DNA from: SbD1 sp049300095
GTDB taxonomy: Bacteria > Desulfobacterota > Syntrophobacteria > Syntrophobacterales > Syntrophobacteraceae
Direction: 5' to 3'
Length of the DNA stretch: 43,224 nt
Assembly (NCBI GenBank): GCA_049300095.1
Contig: JBAQYM010000147.1
Span: forward strand, 1-43,224
Below the pieces are notes generated by a model that was not told the origin of the DNA, searched no databases, and saw nothing but the letters and a program-made list of their open reading frames with translations. Position 1 is the stretch's first letter. Each line of letters starts with the position of its first letter. Position numbers and translations under genes: made by a program. This document shows positions 22,883-31,174 of this stretch, in pieces.

Positions 22883-24163
22883 TCAGTGAATCTTTTCGAT
22901 CTTTTTCATGTTGCCCATATACGGGCGAAGGACCTCCGGGATAAGCACAGTACCGTCCTCCTGCTGGTAATTTTCGAGAATCGCCACAAGAGTCCGACCC
23001 ACCGCCAATCCCGAACCGTTCAACGTGTGCACGAGGTCAGTCCGGCTCCGCCCCTTGCGGCGGAAACGGATATTGGCCCGCCTTGCCTGGAAATCCTCGA
23101 AATTGCTGCACGATGAAATCTCCCGGTATGTTTCCTGTCCGGGGAGCCAGACCTCGATATCGTAGGTCTTGGAAGCTGAAAACCCCATATCGCCCGTGCA
23201 GAGCACGATGACGCGATAGTGGATCCCGAGTTCGCGAAGGATGGTTTCGGCGTTTTCCAGCAGGCTTTCGAGTTCAGAGTAGGAATTTTCGGGCGCGGCG
23301 AGTTTTACGAGCTCGACTTTGTTGAACTGGTGCTGGCGAATGAGGCCGCGGGTGTCCTTGCCGTGCGAGCCGGCTTCGGAGCGGAAACAGGGAGTGTAGG
23401 CCGTATAGTACTTCGGAAGGTCCGCTTCTTCGAGAATCTCGTTGCTGTGGATGTTGGTCACGGGGACCTCGGCCGTGGGGACGAGCCAGTAGTCCCATCC
23501 GTCGAGCTTGAAAAGGTCTTCCCTGAACTTGGGCAACTGTCCGGTGCCCATCATGCTCGCGCTGTTCACCATAAAAGGGGGAAGGACTTCGGTGTAGCCG
23601 TGGCGTTTGGTGTGAATGTCGAGCATGAATGAAATGAGCGCCCGCTCCATTGCCGCACCCGCGCCCCAGTAGAGCGTGAACCGGGCGCCGGTGATCTTCG
23701 CGCCGCGCTCGAAATCGAGAACCCCCAGGTTTTCACCGATTTCCCAATGCGGTCTTGGAGTAAAAGCGAGTGCGGGCTTTTCCCCCCATACCTTGACCAC
23801 CGGGTTGTCCGTCTCGTCGCTCCCCACGGGAACGCTCGTATCGGGCATGTTCGGAATGATCAGGAGGAACTCCCGAAACCGCTGCTCCACATCCCCGAGA
23901 CTCTGATCGAGCGCCTTAATTTCCTGCGAAAGCCCCTGCATCTCCGCGATCAGGCCGGAAGCGTCCTTCTTATCCTTCTTGAGCTTTGCAATCTCTTCCG
24001 AGGTCGTGTTGCGGCGATGCTTCTTCTCCTCGACTTCCACCAGGATGCGCCGCCGCCGCCCGTCAAGTTCAAGCAGGGGATCGAGATCCAATTCGCAATG
24101 CCGCTCTTGGAGCATTTGACGCACCCGTTCGATATTTTCTCGAACGAATTTGACATCCAGCAT
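22883..24163 (-). CDS. serS: Seryl-tRNA synthetase
   Basis: This encodes 426 residues, the usual bacterial length. The N-terminal coiled-coil arm (about 30-105) is rich in charged heptads and binds the tRNA-Ser variable arm. The class II catalytic domain has motif 2 (TPCFRSEAGSHGKDTRGLIR QHQFNKVEL) and motif 3 (LNGSGLAVGRTLVAILENYQ), plus TAEVPVTNIH for serine binding. It charges tRNA-Ser and supplies the precursor for selenocysteinyl-tRNA where that exists. A good promoter lies about 60 nt upstream. Confidence 0.97.
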   Translation of the reverse strand: MLDVKFVRENIERVRQMLQERHCELDLDPLLELDGRRRRILVEVEEKKHRRNTTSEEIAKLKKDKKDASGLIAEMQGLSQEIKALDQSLGDVEQRFREFLLIIPNMPDTSVPVGSDETDNPVVKVWGEKPALAFTPRPHWEIGENLGVLDFERGAKITGARFTLYWGAGAAMERALISFMLDIHTKRHGYTEVLPPFMVNSASMMGTGQLPKFREDLFKLDGWDYWLVPTAEVPVTNIHSNEILEEADLPKYYTAYTPCFRSEAGSHGKDTRGLIRQHQFNKVELVKLAAPENSYSELESLLENAETILRELGIHYRVIVLCTGDMGFSASKTYDIEVWLPGQETYREISSCSNFEDFQARRANIRFRRKGRSRTDLVHTLNGSGLAVGRTLVAILENYQQEDGTVLIPEVLRPYMGNMKKIEKIH

Positions 24164-24224
24164 GATGAGGTTTTCTCCGAGGATTCTAATTCCGTATTTG
24201 TTTCAGCACCTTGGATAGACGCTA

Positions 24225-24253
24225 TCTTTATCCCGAAACCCGCCCTTTGTCAA
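24225..24253 (-). promoter_or_regulatory. Promoter of serS
   Basis: On the minus strand a perfect TTGACA (24253-24248) is followed, after 17 bp, by TAAAGA (24230-24225). It lies about 60 nt upstream of the serS ATG. The -35 is strong and the -10 mediocre. Confidence 0.5.
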
Positions 24254-24319
24254 TTCCTTTCGTTACTTCAATATGTTGGCCAAAAACAAAGAAAAGTGTC
24301 GAGAAACGAAAGGGAGCGG

Positions 24320-25084
24320 CTAATCAAACTTCGAACTGATCACGTCAATACTGTAGTTGCTGAGAGAATTTATTTCGGGCAAATTGTGGAACACCAGCAC
24401 AAAGGGCACCTTGGCGGCCGGCGGGATACGCACATTCTTGAGGTTCTTACCCTCACGGTTCATCATCCGGTCCTGGATTTCGTTGAGCTTGAGGTTGCTG
24501 ATTTCCTTGCGCGAGAGCGTGTTGCCGGAGTAGCATCGCTGAATCTGGGCCACCTTCTCGTTGCCTCCGAAGAGCTTGCCTTCAATCAGGACGAAGCTGA
24601 CCGGCTTGCTCGATTCATTGAGCACTTCGCCTTCTATGACCAGCACCTGCCCGGCGTGCACGTTTTCCAGGTAAAACGCCTGGAGCGTATCCATGATCGT
24701 TACTGTCGGACGAGGAGGCTCCTTCGGGGGAGCTTTCCCCTGGAGACCGGTGAAATACGAGCCCTCGGTGCCGAAATAGACCGCGAGCGCCACGAGCAGC
24801 AAGAGAGGCAGGGCGACCAGCAACGCCTTGCGTGCAGTGAATTTTTGTTTCCCGGCAACCGGAGGAGCGGCGGGAGCGGGCTGCTCGTCGAGCCCCCCGG
24901 GCATGAAACCATTCTCTTCCTCCGAGACTTCGATATAGATCAGGGCGTCTTCATCAGGCCTTTCGACCTCGAATACGTGCTTGCACTTGGTGCACCTGAC
25001 TTTATTGCGCGGCTTTTTCAGCCGCTCCGAATCGAGCCGGAACTGCGACCCGCACGATTCGCAGGTTATTACAATAAGGGGCAT
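24320..25084 (-). CDS. Zinc-ribbon (MJ0042-type) membrane protein, DUF3426
   Basis: This encodes 254 residues from the ATG at 25084, just after GGAGGATTC. It has an N-terminal zinc ribbon with two CxxC pairs (C8-x2-C11 and C31-x2-C34; ITCESCGSQF, VRCTKCKHVF). An acidic, Pro-rich linker precedes one transmembrane helix (about 86-104, LLVALPLLLLVALAVYF). The C-terminal periplasmic DUF3426 domain (about 130-250) includes VIEGEVLNESSKPVSFV and PFVLVFHNLP. This architecture is common in deltaproteobacteria and near-universally of unknown function; a redox- or metal-sensing envelope role is only a guess. It lies between hpt and serS on the same strand. Confidence 0.85.
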   Translation of the reverse strand: MPLIVITCESCGSQFRLDSERLKKPRNKVRCTKCKHVFEVERPDEDALIYIEVSEEENGFMPGGLDEQPAPAAPPVAGKQKFTARKALLVALPLLLLVALAVYFGTEGSYFTGLQGKAPPKEPPRPTVTIMDTLQAFYLENVHAGQVLVIEGEVLNESSKPVSFVLIEGKLFGGNEKVAQIQRCYSGNTLSRKEISNLKLNEIQDRMMNREGKNLKNVRIPPAAKVPFVLVFHNLPEINSLSNYSIDVISSKFD

Positions 25085-25099
25085 GAATCCTCCATCCAC

Positions 25100-25226
25100 G
25101 AGAATTTAGGGATTGAGGAATGGAAGAATCGAGGAATTTAGGAATCTAGGAATTCGCCGCTCTGACCCTGACACCTCAATTCTCCAATCCCTCAATTCTC
25201 CAATCCCTCAATCCCCCATTCCCTCA
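25100..25226. repeat. Octamer-type repeat array (TCAATCCC/GGGATTGA) abutting the hpt stop
   Basis: A purine-rich stretch near 25106-25150 (GGGATTGAGGAATGG, GAGGAATTTAGG) is followed by a pyrimidine-rich stretch from about 25176 to 25226 made of TCAATTC and CCAATCCC-like units. The two can pair as a large imperfect hairpin. The last unit (TCAATCC, 25224-25230) contains the hpt stop codon (complement of TCA at 25224-25226). Confidence 0.75.
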
Positions 25227-25772
25227 ATCCTTTAGCGCCTCGGCGTCCTCGAAGACTACTTCGTGAATCGCGGGAAGGTTCCTGTGGTTTTCAGAAAAGT
25301 CCAGACCGTAGCCGACAAGGAACCCGCTGTCCAACGTTATTCCGACATAGTCGAGGGGGACCTCGACCTCCCGGCGCTCGAGCTTGTCGATAAGAGCGCA
25401 GACACGCACCGATTCGGGGCAGTGGCTCTTGAGATGTTCCAGGAACCATTTCAATGTAATTCCCGTATCGACGATATCTTCTACGACGATGACGTGACGC
25501 CCCCGCACCGCAAGCTCGATGTCCTTGGTGATCCGCACGCTGCCGCAGGTCTCCGTCTGGTCCCCGTAACTCGCCAGCCGCACGAAATCCATTTGCACCG
25601 GAGACGAAAGCCGCCGCGCCAGGTCCGCCATGAAGATAAAAGCCCCCTTCAAAACACCGATCAACACGAGGCTTTTTCCTTCATAGTCATGGTTTATGCG
25701 TGATGCCAGTTCATCGACGTGATCGCCGAGCCGCTCGGTCGAGATGCGTTCCACAAGCCGGTACTTTTTCAT
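25224..25772 (-). CDS. hpt: Hypoxanthine phosphoribosyltransferase
   Basis: This encodes 182 residues, the usual length. The PRPP-binding motif is VIVVEDIVDTGITL (about 101-114). Other family marks are the early LKGAFIFMADLARR, the flexible-loop SYGD, and the C-terminal DSGFLVGYGLDFSENHRNLP. It converts hypoxanthine or guanine with PRPP to IMP or GMP in purine salvage. A strong promoter lies about 55-80 nt upstream. The stop codon lies inside a short repeat array. Confidence 0.95.
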   Translation of the reverse strand: MKKYRLVERISTERLGDHVDELASRINHDYEGKSLVLIGVLKGAFIFMADLARRLSSPVQMDFVRLASYGDQTETCGSVRITKDIELAVRGRHVIVVEDIVDTGITLKWFLEHLKSHCPESVRVCALIDKLERREVEVPLDYVGITLDSGFLVGYGLDFSENHRNLPAIHEVVFEDAEALKD

Positions 25773-25825
25773 AGAAGCTCCATTGGAATTGTGAACGACA
25801 GCGTAAATATCGGGAACTTTAGGAC

Positions 25826-25854
25826 ATTGTACTGAAAGGAATATAAAATTTCAA
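25826..25854 (-). promoter_or_regulatory. Promoter of hpt
   Basis: On the minus strand TTGAAA (25854-25849) and TACAAT (25831-25826) are 17 bp apart, each five of six to consensus. They lie about 55 nt upstream of the hpt ATG. This is one of the best promoter matches in the window. Confidence 0.6.
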
Positions 25855-26010
25855 ATTGATTCCCCCGAACACTACCCGTAAAAGCCCCGCGTTTATATGT
25901 CAATATGCGCAAACCGGCGAATTTTGCTTTTTCTTTTCCCCCCGTATGGTATTTTGAGCGGGCAAAATTCGCCCAAATACGGCGCAAGAATTCAGCCCAG
26001 GAGGATAGAA

Positions 26011-26232
26011 ATGCGGGACAAAGTTGAAGCGGCGCTTGCCAAGATAAGGCCCATGCTCGAACGCGACGGCGGCAGCGTGGAACTCATAGCGGTGGAAGGA
26101 ACGGTGGTCAAGGTCCGCCTCACGGGGGCCTGCCGCGGCTGCCCGATGAGCCAGATGACCCTGAAATCCGGCATCGAACGGATCGTCAAACAGGAAGTCC
26201 CGGAAGTAACCGAAGTCGTCGCGGTCCCATAG
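26011..26232 (+). CDS. NifU-like Fe-S scaffold protein (C-terminal NifU domain)
   Basis: This encodes 73 residues from the ATG at 26011, preceded by AGGAGG. It is a stand-alone NifU C-terminal domain: LERDGGSVELIAVEGTVVKV, then RLTGACRGCPMSQMTLKSGI, where C41-x2-C44 binds an Fe-S cluster. It ends IVKQEVPEVTEVVAV. Such short Nfu proteins carry clusters to apo-proteins. The only rightward gene in this stretch, it is divergent from hpt and has its own ribosome site. Likely clients here include the Fe-S desulfidase and radical SAM proteins. Confidence 0.93.
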   Translation: MRDKVEAALAKIRPMLERDGGSVELIAVEGTVVKVRLTGACRGCPMSQMTLKSGIERIVKQEVPEVTEVVAVP

Positions 26233-26500
26233 CGAGAACCGGCGCATCCGGTCCGGAGAGGACCGGCCCCGGTGCTCTTGAATTAGAACGCCTGGGTGCG
26301 GGACACGTTGAGACCTTTGCGCAATACTCCAATGTCGTCGTCACGGCGGACCACGGATCAGGTCCGTGGCAGCCGCCGGGACCCGGGAGGCGTTTAAAAA
26401 CCTGGATTCCGGCGTCCGCCGGAATGACGCTGGGGTAGTTATGCAAAGGTCTCATGTCGTGTGACGGGCTTTCCAGCCTGCCTTTTTCCGGCTGGACCCT
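26233..26500. other. Intergenic region with a REP-like hairpin
   Basis: No gene is seen. It contains the hairpin ATTCCGGCG/CGCCGGAAT (26406-26414 with 26417-26425, loop of 2), of the same kind as those near 2836 and 33724. The heptamer array follows at 26501. Confidence 0.7.
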
Positions 26501-26612
26501 TCACTCCTCACCCTTCACTCCTCACCCTTCACTCCTCACCCCTCACCCCTCACCCCTCACCCCTCACTCCTCACCCCTCACTCCTCACCCCTCACTCCTC
26601 ACTCTTCACTCA
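26501..26612. repeat. Sixteen 7-bp tandem repeats (TCACTCC/TCACCCC) ending in the rlmH stop codon
   Basis: Sixteen uninterrupted heptamers TCAC(T/C)C(C/T/A) run from 26501 to 26612. The last unit (TCACTCA, 26606-26612) contains the complement of the rlmH TGA stop at 26610-26612. The strand is purely pyrimidine apart from the A of each unit. Similar units follow oppB and nudC. Confidence 0.95.
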
Positions 26613-27080
26613 CTTGTGATACGGTTCCCCTCTTAATATGGTGAACGCCCGGTAGAGCTGTTCGACAAGCACCAACCGCGCCAGGTCGTGCGCAAATGTC
26701 ATCTTGGAGAGTGAAATCACACTGTCGGCGCTCTTCAATAATTCCCGCGAGACTCCCACCGGCCCGCCCACCGCTATCCACATCTCCGAGACGCCCGACT
26801 CCAGGTGTTTCCGCATGAAGCGCGCAAGTCCCGGCGAATCGAGATCACTTCCGCCCTGGTCCAGCACCACAAGACGCCCCTGCCGGTTCACGAGTTTGGC
26901 GATGCGCTCCCCCTCGCGCAGACGGACAGTATCCTCGTTCATGCCGGGAGTGATCTTTTCAGCCTTTACGTAGTGCACCCGCACGGGGCAATAGTGTCCA
27001 AGGCGTTCGACGTAGCGGCCGATGGCCGATTCGAGATCGCGGAATCCCGTTTTTCCGACAAAAACCAGGTGGATGCGCAT
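26610..27080 (-). CDS. rlmH: 23S rRNA pseudouridine-1915 N3-methyltransferase RlmH
   Basis: This encodes 156 residues, the family length. SPOUT-class marks are WIAVGGPVGVSRELL (about 103-117, SAM knot), SLSKMTFAHDLARLVLVEQL YRA (about 123-145) and the invariant C-terminal PYHK. It methylates pseudouridine 1915 in helix 69 of 23S rRNA, acting on 70S ribosomes. It starts 14 bp after tlyA stops, completing the translation-related end of the cluster. The stop codon falls in the last unit of a heptamer array. Confidence 0.95.
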   Translation of the reverse strand: MRIHLVFVGKTGFRDLESAIGRYVERLGHYCPVRVHYVKAEKITPGMNEDTVRLREGERIAKLVNRQGRLVVLDQGGSDLDSPGLARFMRKHLESGVSEMWIAVGGPVGVSRELLKSADSVISLSKMTFAHDLARLVLVEQLYRAFTILRGEPYHK

Positions 27081-27094
27081 CGCTTCGATATTTT

Positions 27095-27847
27095 TCAGGC
27101 AATTGGAAGGTGGACCGCGGCCATCAGGAATTCACGGTTTCCCTTGGGGCCGAGGATGGGAGACGGGATTATCCCGAGGATATGAAACCCGAGGTCCCGC
27201 GTAAACTCGGATACCGATTCGCACACCCGTTCGTGGATCGCGGGGTCCCGTATGACCCCGCCGCCTCTGGACGCCTGTTCGCGCCCGGCCTCAAACTGCG
27301 GCTTTATGAGCGCGACGAGGACCCCCCTGGGTTCAATGAATTTCATTACAGCGGGAATCACCAGCCTCAGGGAAATGAATGAAGTATCGACCGTGGCAAT
27401 CTGGACGGGCTCGGGAATGCGCTCGGCAGCCATGTACCGGATATTTTCCCTCTCGATCACCACCACGCGGGGATCGTTCCTGAGCTTGAGCGCTAGCTGC
27501 CCATATCCCACGTCCACGGCATACACGCGCAGCGCGCCGAATGAGAGCAGGCAATCGGTGAATCCCCCGGTCGACGCGCCGGCATCCAGGGCGATGCGCC
27601 CCGAAACCTCGATGCAAAACGTCCGGATCGCGTGATCGAGCTTGAGCCCTCCCCTGCTGACATACGGGATGGCCTCCTCGATCACACGGACTTCAACGTC
27701 TTCGGATATTTTTTGGCCGGCCTTGGTAAAAATGCGGCCGTCTACCTGGACTTTTGCGGCGAGAATCAGGGCCTGGGCGCGTTCGCGGGTCGGCGCCAAC
27801 CCCCTATCTACAAGCAGTTTGTCCAATCGCGTGAAGGATTTTGGCAT
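27095..27847 (-). CDS. tlyA: TlyA-family rRNA methyltransferase / hemolysin-like
   Basis: This encodes 250 residues from the ATG at 27847 (an alternative start lies 12 nt upstream). An N-terminal S4 RNA-binding domain (RLDKLLVDRGLAPTRERAQA, about 6-66) is followed by an FtsJ/RrmJ-type SAM methyltransferase (LDAGASTGGFTDCLL with the G-rich SAM loop; AVDVGYGQL; DTSFISLRL; LIKPQFE). TlyA proteins 2'-O-methylate 16S/23S rRNA; a hemolysin role is disputed. Its first 44 nt lie inside the end of dxs in another frame, with no clear Shine-Dalgarno, so it probably depends on translation of dxs. Confidence 0.93.
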   Translation of the reverse strand: MPKSFTRLDKLLVDRGLAPTRERAQALILAAKVQVDGRIFTKAGQKISEDVEVRVIEEAIPYVSRGGLKLDHAIRTFCIEVSGRIALDAGASTGGFTDCLLSFGALRVYAVDVGYGQLALKLRNDPRVVVIERENIRYMAAERIPEPVQIATVDTSFISLRLVIPAVMKFIEPRGVLVALIKPQFEAGREQASRGGGVIRDPAIHERVCESVSEFTRDLGFHILGIIPSPILGPKGNREFLMAAVHLPIA

Positions 27848-29747
27848 GGCGGGATTCAATCATACGCAGAGCGGCGTTTTCGATCGCCTCGGCATCAATC
27901 CCGTAAAGATTTCGCAGAGCAGCCTGGCCTCCGTGAGGGATGAACGTATCGGGCATACCCAGGCGGGTGAATGCCTTCGGGAAAAAGGACTCTTCCTGGA
28001 ACATTTCGAGCACGGCGCTACCGAAGCCGCCCTGGAGCACGTTTTCCTCGACCGTGATAACATTTCCGACCTTCCGGGCCCAGGAGAGTATGAGTTCCCG
28101 GTCCAGGGGCTTGACGAAGCGCGCGTTGATGACGGCGGCGTCCACTCCGTCGCCTTCGAGCTTTTTCGCGGCTTCCAGCGCGCTCTGCACCGTCAGGCCG
28201 ATGCCGACTATCAGCACGTCCTTCCCTTCGCGCAACAACTCGCCTTTCCCCATCGGCAGGGCGTGAAGCTCCTCGTCGAGCGCGACCCCGTGTCCGTTGC
28301 CTCGGGGATAGCGCACCGCGGCCGGGCCATTGTGGTCAATCGCGGTCTTGAGCATGTGCTGGAGCTCGTTTTCATCCTTGGGCGCCATCAACACCATATT
28401 GGGAATACTTCGCAGAAAGGACAGGTCGAAGAGGCCGTGGTGGGTCGGGCCGTCTTCCCCAACGATCCCGCCGCGGTCCATCGCAAAAACGACCGGAAGG
28501 TTCTGCAGGCAGACATCGTGCAACACCTGGTCGTAGGCGCGCTGCAGGAATGTCGAATACACCGCCACAACCGGCTTAAACCCTTCGGCGGCAAGCCCCG
28601 CCGCAAAGGTCACGGCGTGCTGCTCGGCGATGCCGACATCAAAAAAACGGTCGGGATATTTTTCCGCAAAGCAGTCCAGCCCGGTTCCCTGGAGCATCGC
28701 GGCGGTTATGCCGATGACCTTCGGGTCCTGATCGGCGAGCTTTTTCATCGCCATTCCGAACACCTTCGTATACGACAGGCCGCCCCCGGCGCTCAAACTC
28801 TCCCCGGTTGCAATGTCAAATGCCCCGACGCCGTGGAAGCTCGTGGGGTCCTTTTCGGCCGGCCCGTAGCCCCTGCCCTTGCGGGTTATCACGTGGATCA
28901 GCACCGGGCCGTCCACGTCGCGCGCGGTCTGGAAAGCATCGATGAGCTTGTCGATCCGGTGCCCGTTGATGGGGCCGATATAATGGATTTCGAGCGCCTG
29001 GAAGAGCATTCCGGGCGTAAAAAAGCTGATGAGCGAATCCACGCTGCGCCGCAGCACCTGGAGGATGTTGGTGCCCAGGCCCGACATCGACTTGAGGAAA
29101 TTCTCCATCTCCCGCTTGAGATACATGAGGGTCTTGCCGGACAGCTTCCTGCTGAGGAAGGACGAAAGCGCCCCCACGTTCGGGGATATGGACATTTCGT
29201 TATCGTTGAGAACGATAATCAGGTTCTTTGCCAGGTCCCCGGCATGATTCATCGCTTCGAAGGCCATGCCTCCGGTCATGCTTCCGTCGCCTATGACGGC
29301 GATTGCCCGCGCGGAGCTTTCCTTGAGATTATGCGCCACGGTCATCCCGAGGGCGGCGGAAATCGATGTGCCGGAGTGGCCCGTATCGAAAGCGTCGCAG
29401 CGGCTCTCGGCGCGCTTGGGAAAACCGCTTATCCCGCCGGACTGGCGCAAGGTGTCGAACTGCGCGTTGCGGCCGGTGAGAAGCTTATGGGTGTATGCCT
29501 GGTGGCCGACGTCCCAGATTATGCGGTCGTAGGCGGCATCGAAGACATAATGGAGAGCGATGGTAAGTTCGACAACACCGAGGTTGGGCGCGAGGTGCCC
29601 GCCGTTTTTGGAGACGACGGAAATGATCCGCTCCCGGATTTCACGAGCCAATTCCTGGAGCTGCTCATAAGACAGGCTTCTTAGCTGACAAGAGGTCTCG
29701 ATCTGCGAAAGCAGGCTATTTTCAGCCGGTTTCTTGCTCAATTTCAA
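27804..29747 (-). CDS. dxs: 1-deoxy-D-xylulose-5-phosphate synthase
   Basis: This encodes 647 residues, normal length. Thiamine-diphosphate-enzyme features are seen: GGHLAPNLGVVELTIALHYV, the DVGHQAYTHKLLTGR region, the ThDP/Mg motif VIGDGSMTGGMAFEAMNHAG (about 151-170), the transketolase pyrimidine domain with DVGIAEQHAVTFAAGLA, and the C-terminal domain with NVITVEENVLQGGFGSAVLE. It makes DXP from pyruvate and glyceraldehyde-3-phosphate, the first step of the MEP isoprenoid pathway. Gene order ispA-dxs-tlyA is usual. The start matches the family; the 3' end overlaps tlyA. Confidence 0.96.
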   Translation of the reverse strand: MKLSKKPAENSLLSQIETSCQLRSLSYEQLQELAREIRERIISVVSKNGGHLAPNLGVVELTIALHYVFDAAYDRIIWDVGHQAYTHKLLTGRNAQFDTLRQSGGISGFPKRAESRCDAFDTGHSGTSISAALGMTVAHNLKESSARAIAVIGDGSMTGGMAFEAMNHAGDLAKNLIIVLNDNEMSISPNVGALSSFLSRKLSGKTLMYLKREMENFLKSMSGLGTNILQVLRRSVDSLISFFTPGMLFQALEIHYIGPINGHRIDKLIDAFQTARDVDGPVLIHVITRKGRGYGPAEKDPTSFHGVGAFDIATGESLSAGGGLSYTKVFGMAMKKLADQDPKVIGITAAMLQGTGLDCFAEKYPDRFFDVGIAEQHAVTFAAGLAAEGFKPVVAVYSTFLQRAYDQVLHDVCLQNLPVVFAMDRGGIVGEDGPTHHGLFDLSFLRSIPNMVLMAPKDENELQHMLKTAIDHNGPAAVRYPRGNGHGVALDEELHALPMGKGELLREGKDVLIVGIGLTVQSALEAAKKLEGDGVDAAVINARFVKPLDRELILSWARKVGNVITVEENVLQGGFGSAVLEMFQEESFFPKAFTRLGMPDTFIPHGGQAALRNLYGIDAEAIENAALRMIESRHAKILHAIGQTACR

Positions 29748-29827
29748 CCCTCTCCTCTTCCCGGACTTGCCTGATGCCCGCCGTTAATAAATGAATTGCC
29801 GGGCAAAGGTCAAGACCTTTTAACACA

Positions 29828-30724
29828 TCACGCCTTCCGCACGAGCAGGTAACGGGCGATGGCCCGCAGGGGCTCGGCGGTTTCACGAAAAGATTCCAGC
29901 GCCTCGACGGCGCGCTCCACGTGGTCACGGGCCGCTTGCCTCGACTGCGCCAAACCGAGCAGGGCCGGATAGGTCATTTTATTTTTCGCGACATCCGAAC
30001 CCGGCTTCTTGCCCATCACGGCGGCGTCGCCTTCCACGTCGAGCAGGTCGTCGGTGATCTGGAATGCGAGCCCGAGGTGATGGCCGAAGCTTCTCATGGC
30101 CTTCACGAGATCGTCATCACCTCCGCCGAGGATTGCCCCGATCTCCAGGGATGCCGAAAGCAGGGCGCCGGTCTTGTGGATGTGCATGTACTCGACGGTC
30201 GCAAGGTCGACTTTGCGGTTTTCGCACTCGAGGTCTATGACCTGTCCGCCGATCATCCCCCTGTAGCCCGCAGCCTTGACGGTGATGCTGATTACATCGA
30301 GCACTTTTTCCGCCCCCACGCCGTCGTGGCGGCAGGCGGCCAGGAATTCGAAAGCCTCGGTCACCAGGGCGTCTCCGGCCAGGACCGCTATCGCCTCGCC
30401 ATACACTTTGTGATTGGTGGGAACGCCGCGCCTGAAATCATCGTTATCCATCGCCGGCAGATCGTCGTGTATCAGCGAATAGGTATGTATCATCTCGAGA
30501 GCGCACGCGGCCGGCATGACCGGTTCGAGCGGTCCGCCCGCGACATCGGCGGCGGCCAGGCACAAAATCGGGCGCAATCGTTTTCCGCCCGCGAAAAGGC
30601 TGTAGCGCGCCGCCTCGATCACCCGTTTCTGAAGGCCCGAGGCAACCGGGAAGATCCTCTCCAGTGCGGAGTCTATTAACTGCTTTCGCTCGGCGAGGTA
30701 ACTTTTTAAATTAAATTCGGGCAT
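29828..30724 (-). CDS. ispA: Polyprenyl (farnesyl/geranylgeranyl) diphosphate synthase
   Basis: This encodes 298 residues from the ATG at 30724; an in-frame TTG 24 nt upstream has a GGGGGTGAT sequence before it and is possible. The first aspartate-rich motif is SLIHDDLPAMDNDDFRRG (about 83-100), with the second QITDDLLDVEGDAAVMGK (about 232-250) and GGKRLRP for PPi binding. The chain-length region before the first motif (residues with small or aromatic side chains) suggests C15 or C20 products. It condenses IPP with DMAPP for quinone, undecaprenyl or other prenyl chains. It lies between xseB and dxs. Confidence 0.92.
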   Translation of the reverse strand: MPEFNLKSYLAERKQLIDSALERIFPVASGLQKRVIEAARYSLFAGGKRLRPILCLAAADVAGGPLEPVMPAACALEMIHTYSLIHDDLPAMDNDDFRRGVPTNHKVYGEAIAVLAGDALVTEAFEFLAACRHDGVGAEKVLDVISITVKAAGYRGMIGGQVIDLECENRKVDLATVEYMHIHKTGALLSASLEIGAILGGGDDDLVKAMRSFGHHLGLAFQITDDLLDVEGDAAVMGKKPGSDVAKNKMTYPALLGLAQSRQAARDHVERAVEALESFRETAEPLRAIARYLLVRKA

Positions 30725-30894
30725 AACTGCCGGTCCGCTTTTACGCAAAGATCACCCCCGTTTTTCGGAGATGGTAATAAATCATAAAAGCTCGAAATCG
30801 ATAGCCCCTGCGAGATTTATTAGGCGTTAACCGCCCAAAACCATACTACCATGCCCGGTATGGTTATTCCACTGCAAATGAAACGCAAAAACGT

Positions 30895-31164
30895 TTACTC
30901 GCGATCCTCGCGCCCGGAAGCGGCGGGGGGAGCCTCGAACGGGGCCGACGCCCAGCCGCCCTGCTGGTCTTTTAGAAGCATCCGGACCTTGTTTTCCGCT
31001 TCCTCAAGTTTGTTGTGGCAGGTCTGGGCAAGCCGCATCCCCTCGGAAAAACACTCCATCGCCTCTTCCAGGGGCAGGTCGCCCTTTTCGAGCTTCTCGA
31101 CGATCTCCTGGAGCCGTTTCAGCGCGTCTTCAAACTGGTCGCTTTTCTTCTTCGCCACGGCCAA
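30895..31164 (-). CDS. xseB: Exodeoxyribonuclease VII small subunit
   Basis: This encodes 89 residues. The XseB signature FEDALKRLQEIVEKLEKGDL PLEEAMECFSEGM (about 11-43) forms the expected two-helix coiled coil. The C-terminal tail (about 68-89) is longer and Pro/Ala/Gly-rich. It binds XseA in a 1:many complex that degrades single-stranded DNA. It starts 10 bp after xseA, so both are made from one message. Confidence 0.95.
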   Translation of the reverse strand: MAVAKKKSDQFEDALKRLQEIVEKLEKGDLPLEEAMECFSEGMRLAQTCHNKLEEAENKVRMLLKDQQGGWASAPFEAPPAASGREDRE

Positions 31165-31174
31165 TCACCTTTCT

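Noticed and set aside
23747..25141. 464-codon rightward open frame
   Set aside because: It is antisense to serS and the DUF3426 gene, both firmly recognised.
26501..26612. CRISPR or leader repeats
   Set aside because: The unit is 7 bp and uninterrupted, so it is a simple tandem array.
27642..29684. 680-codon rightward open frame
   Set aside because: It is antisense to dxs across nearly its full length, has no family resemblance and arises from high G+C codon bias of dxs.
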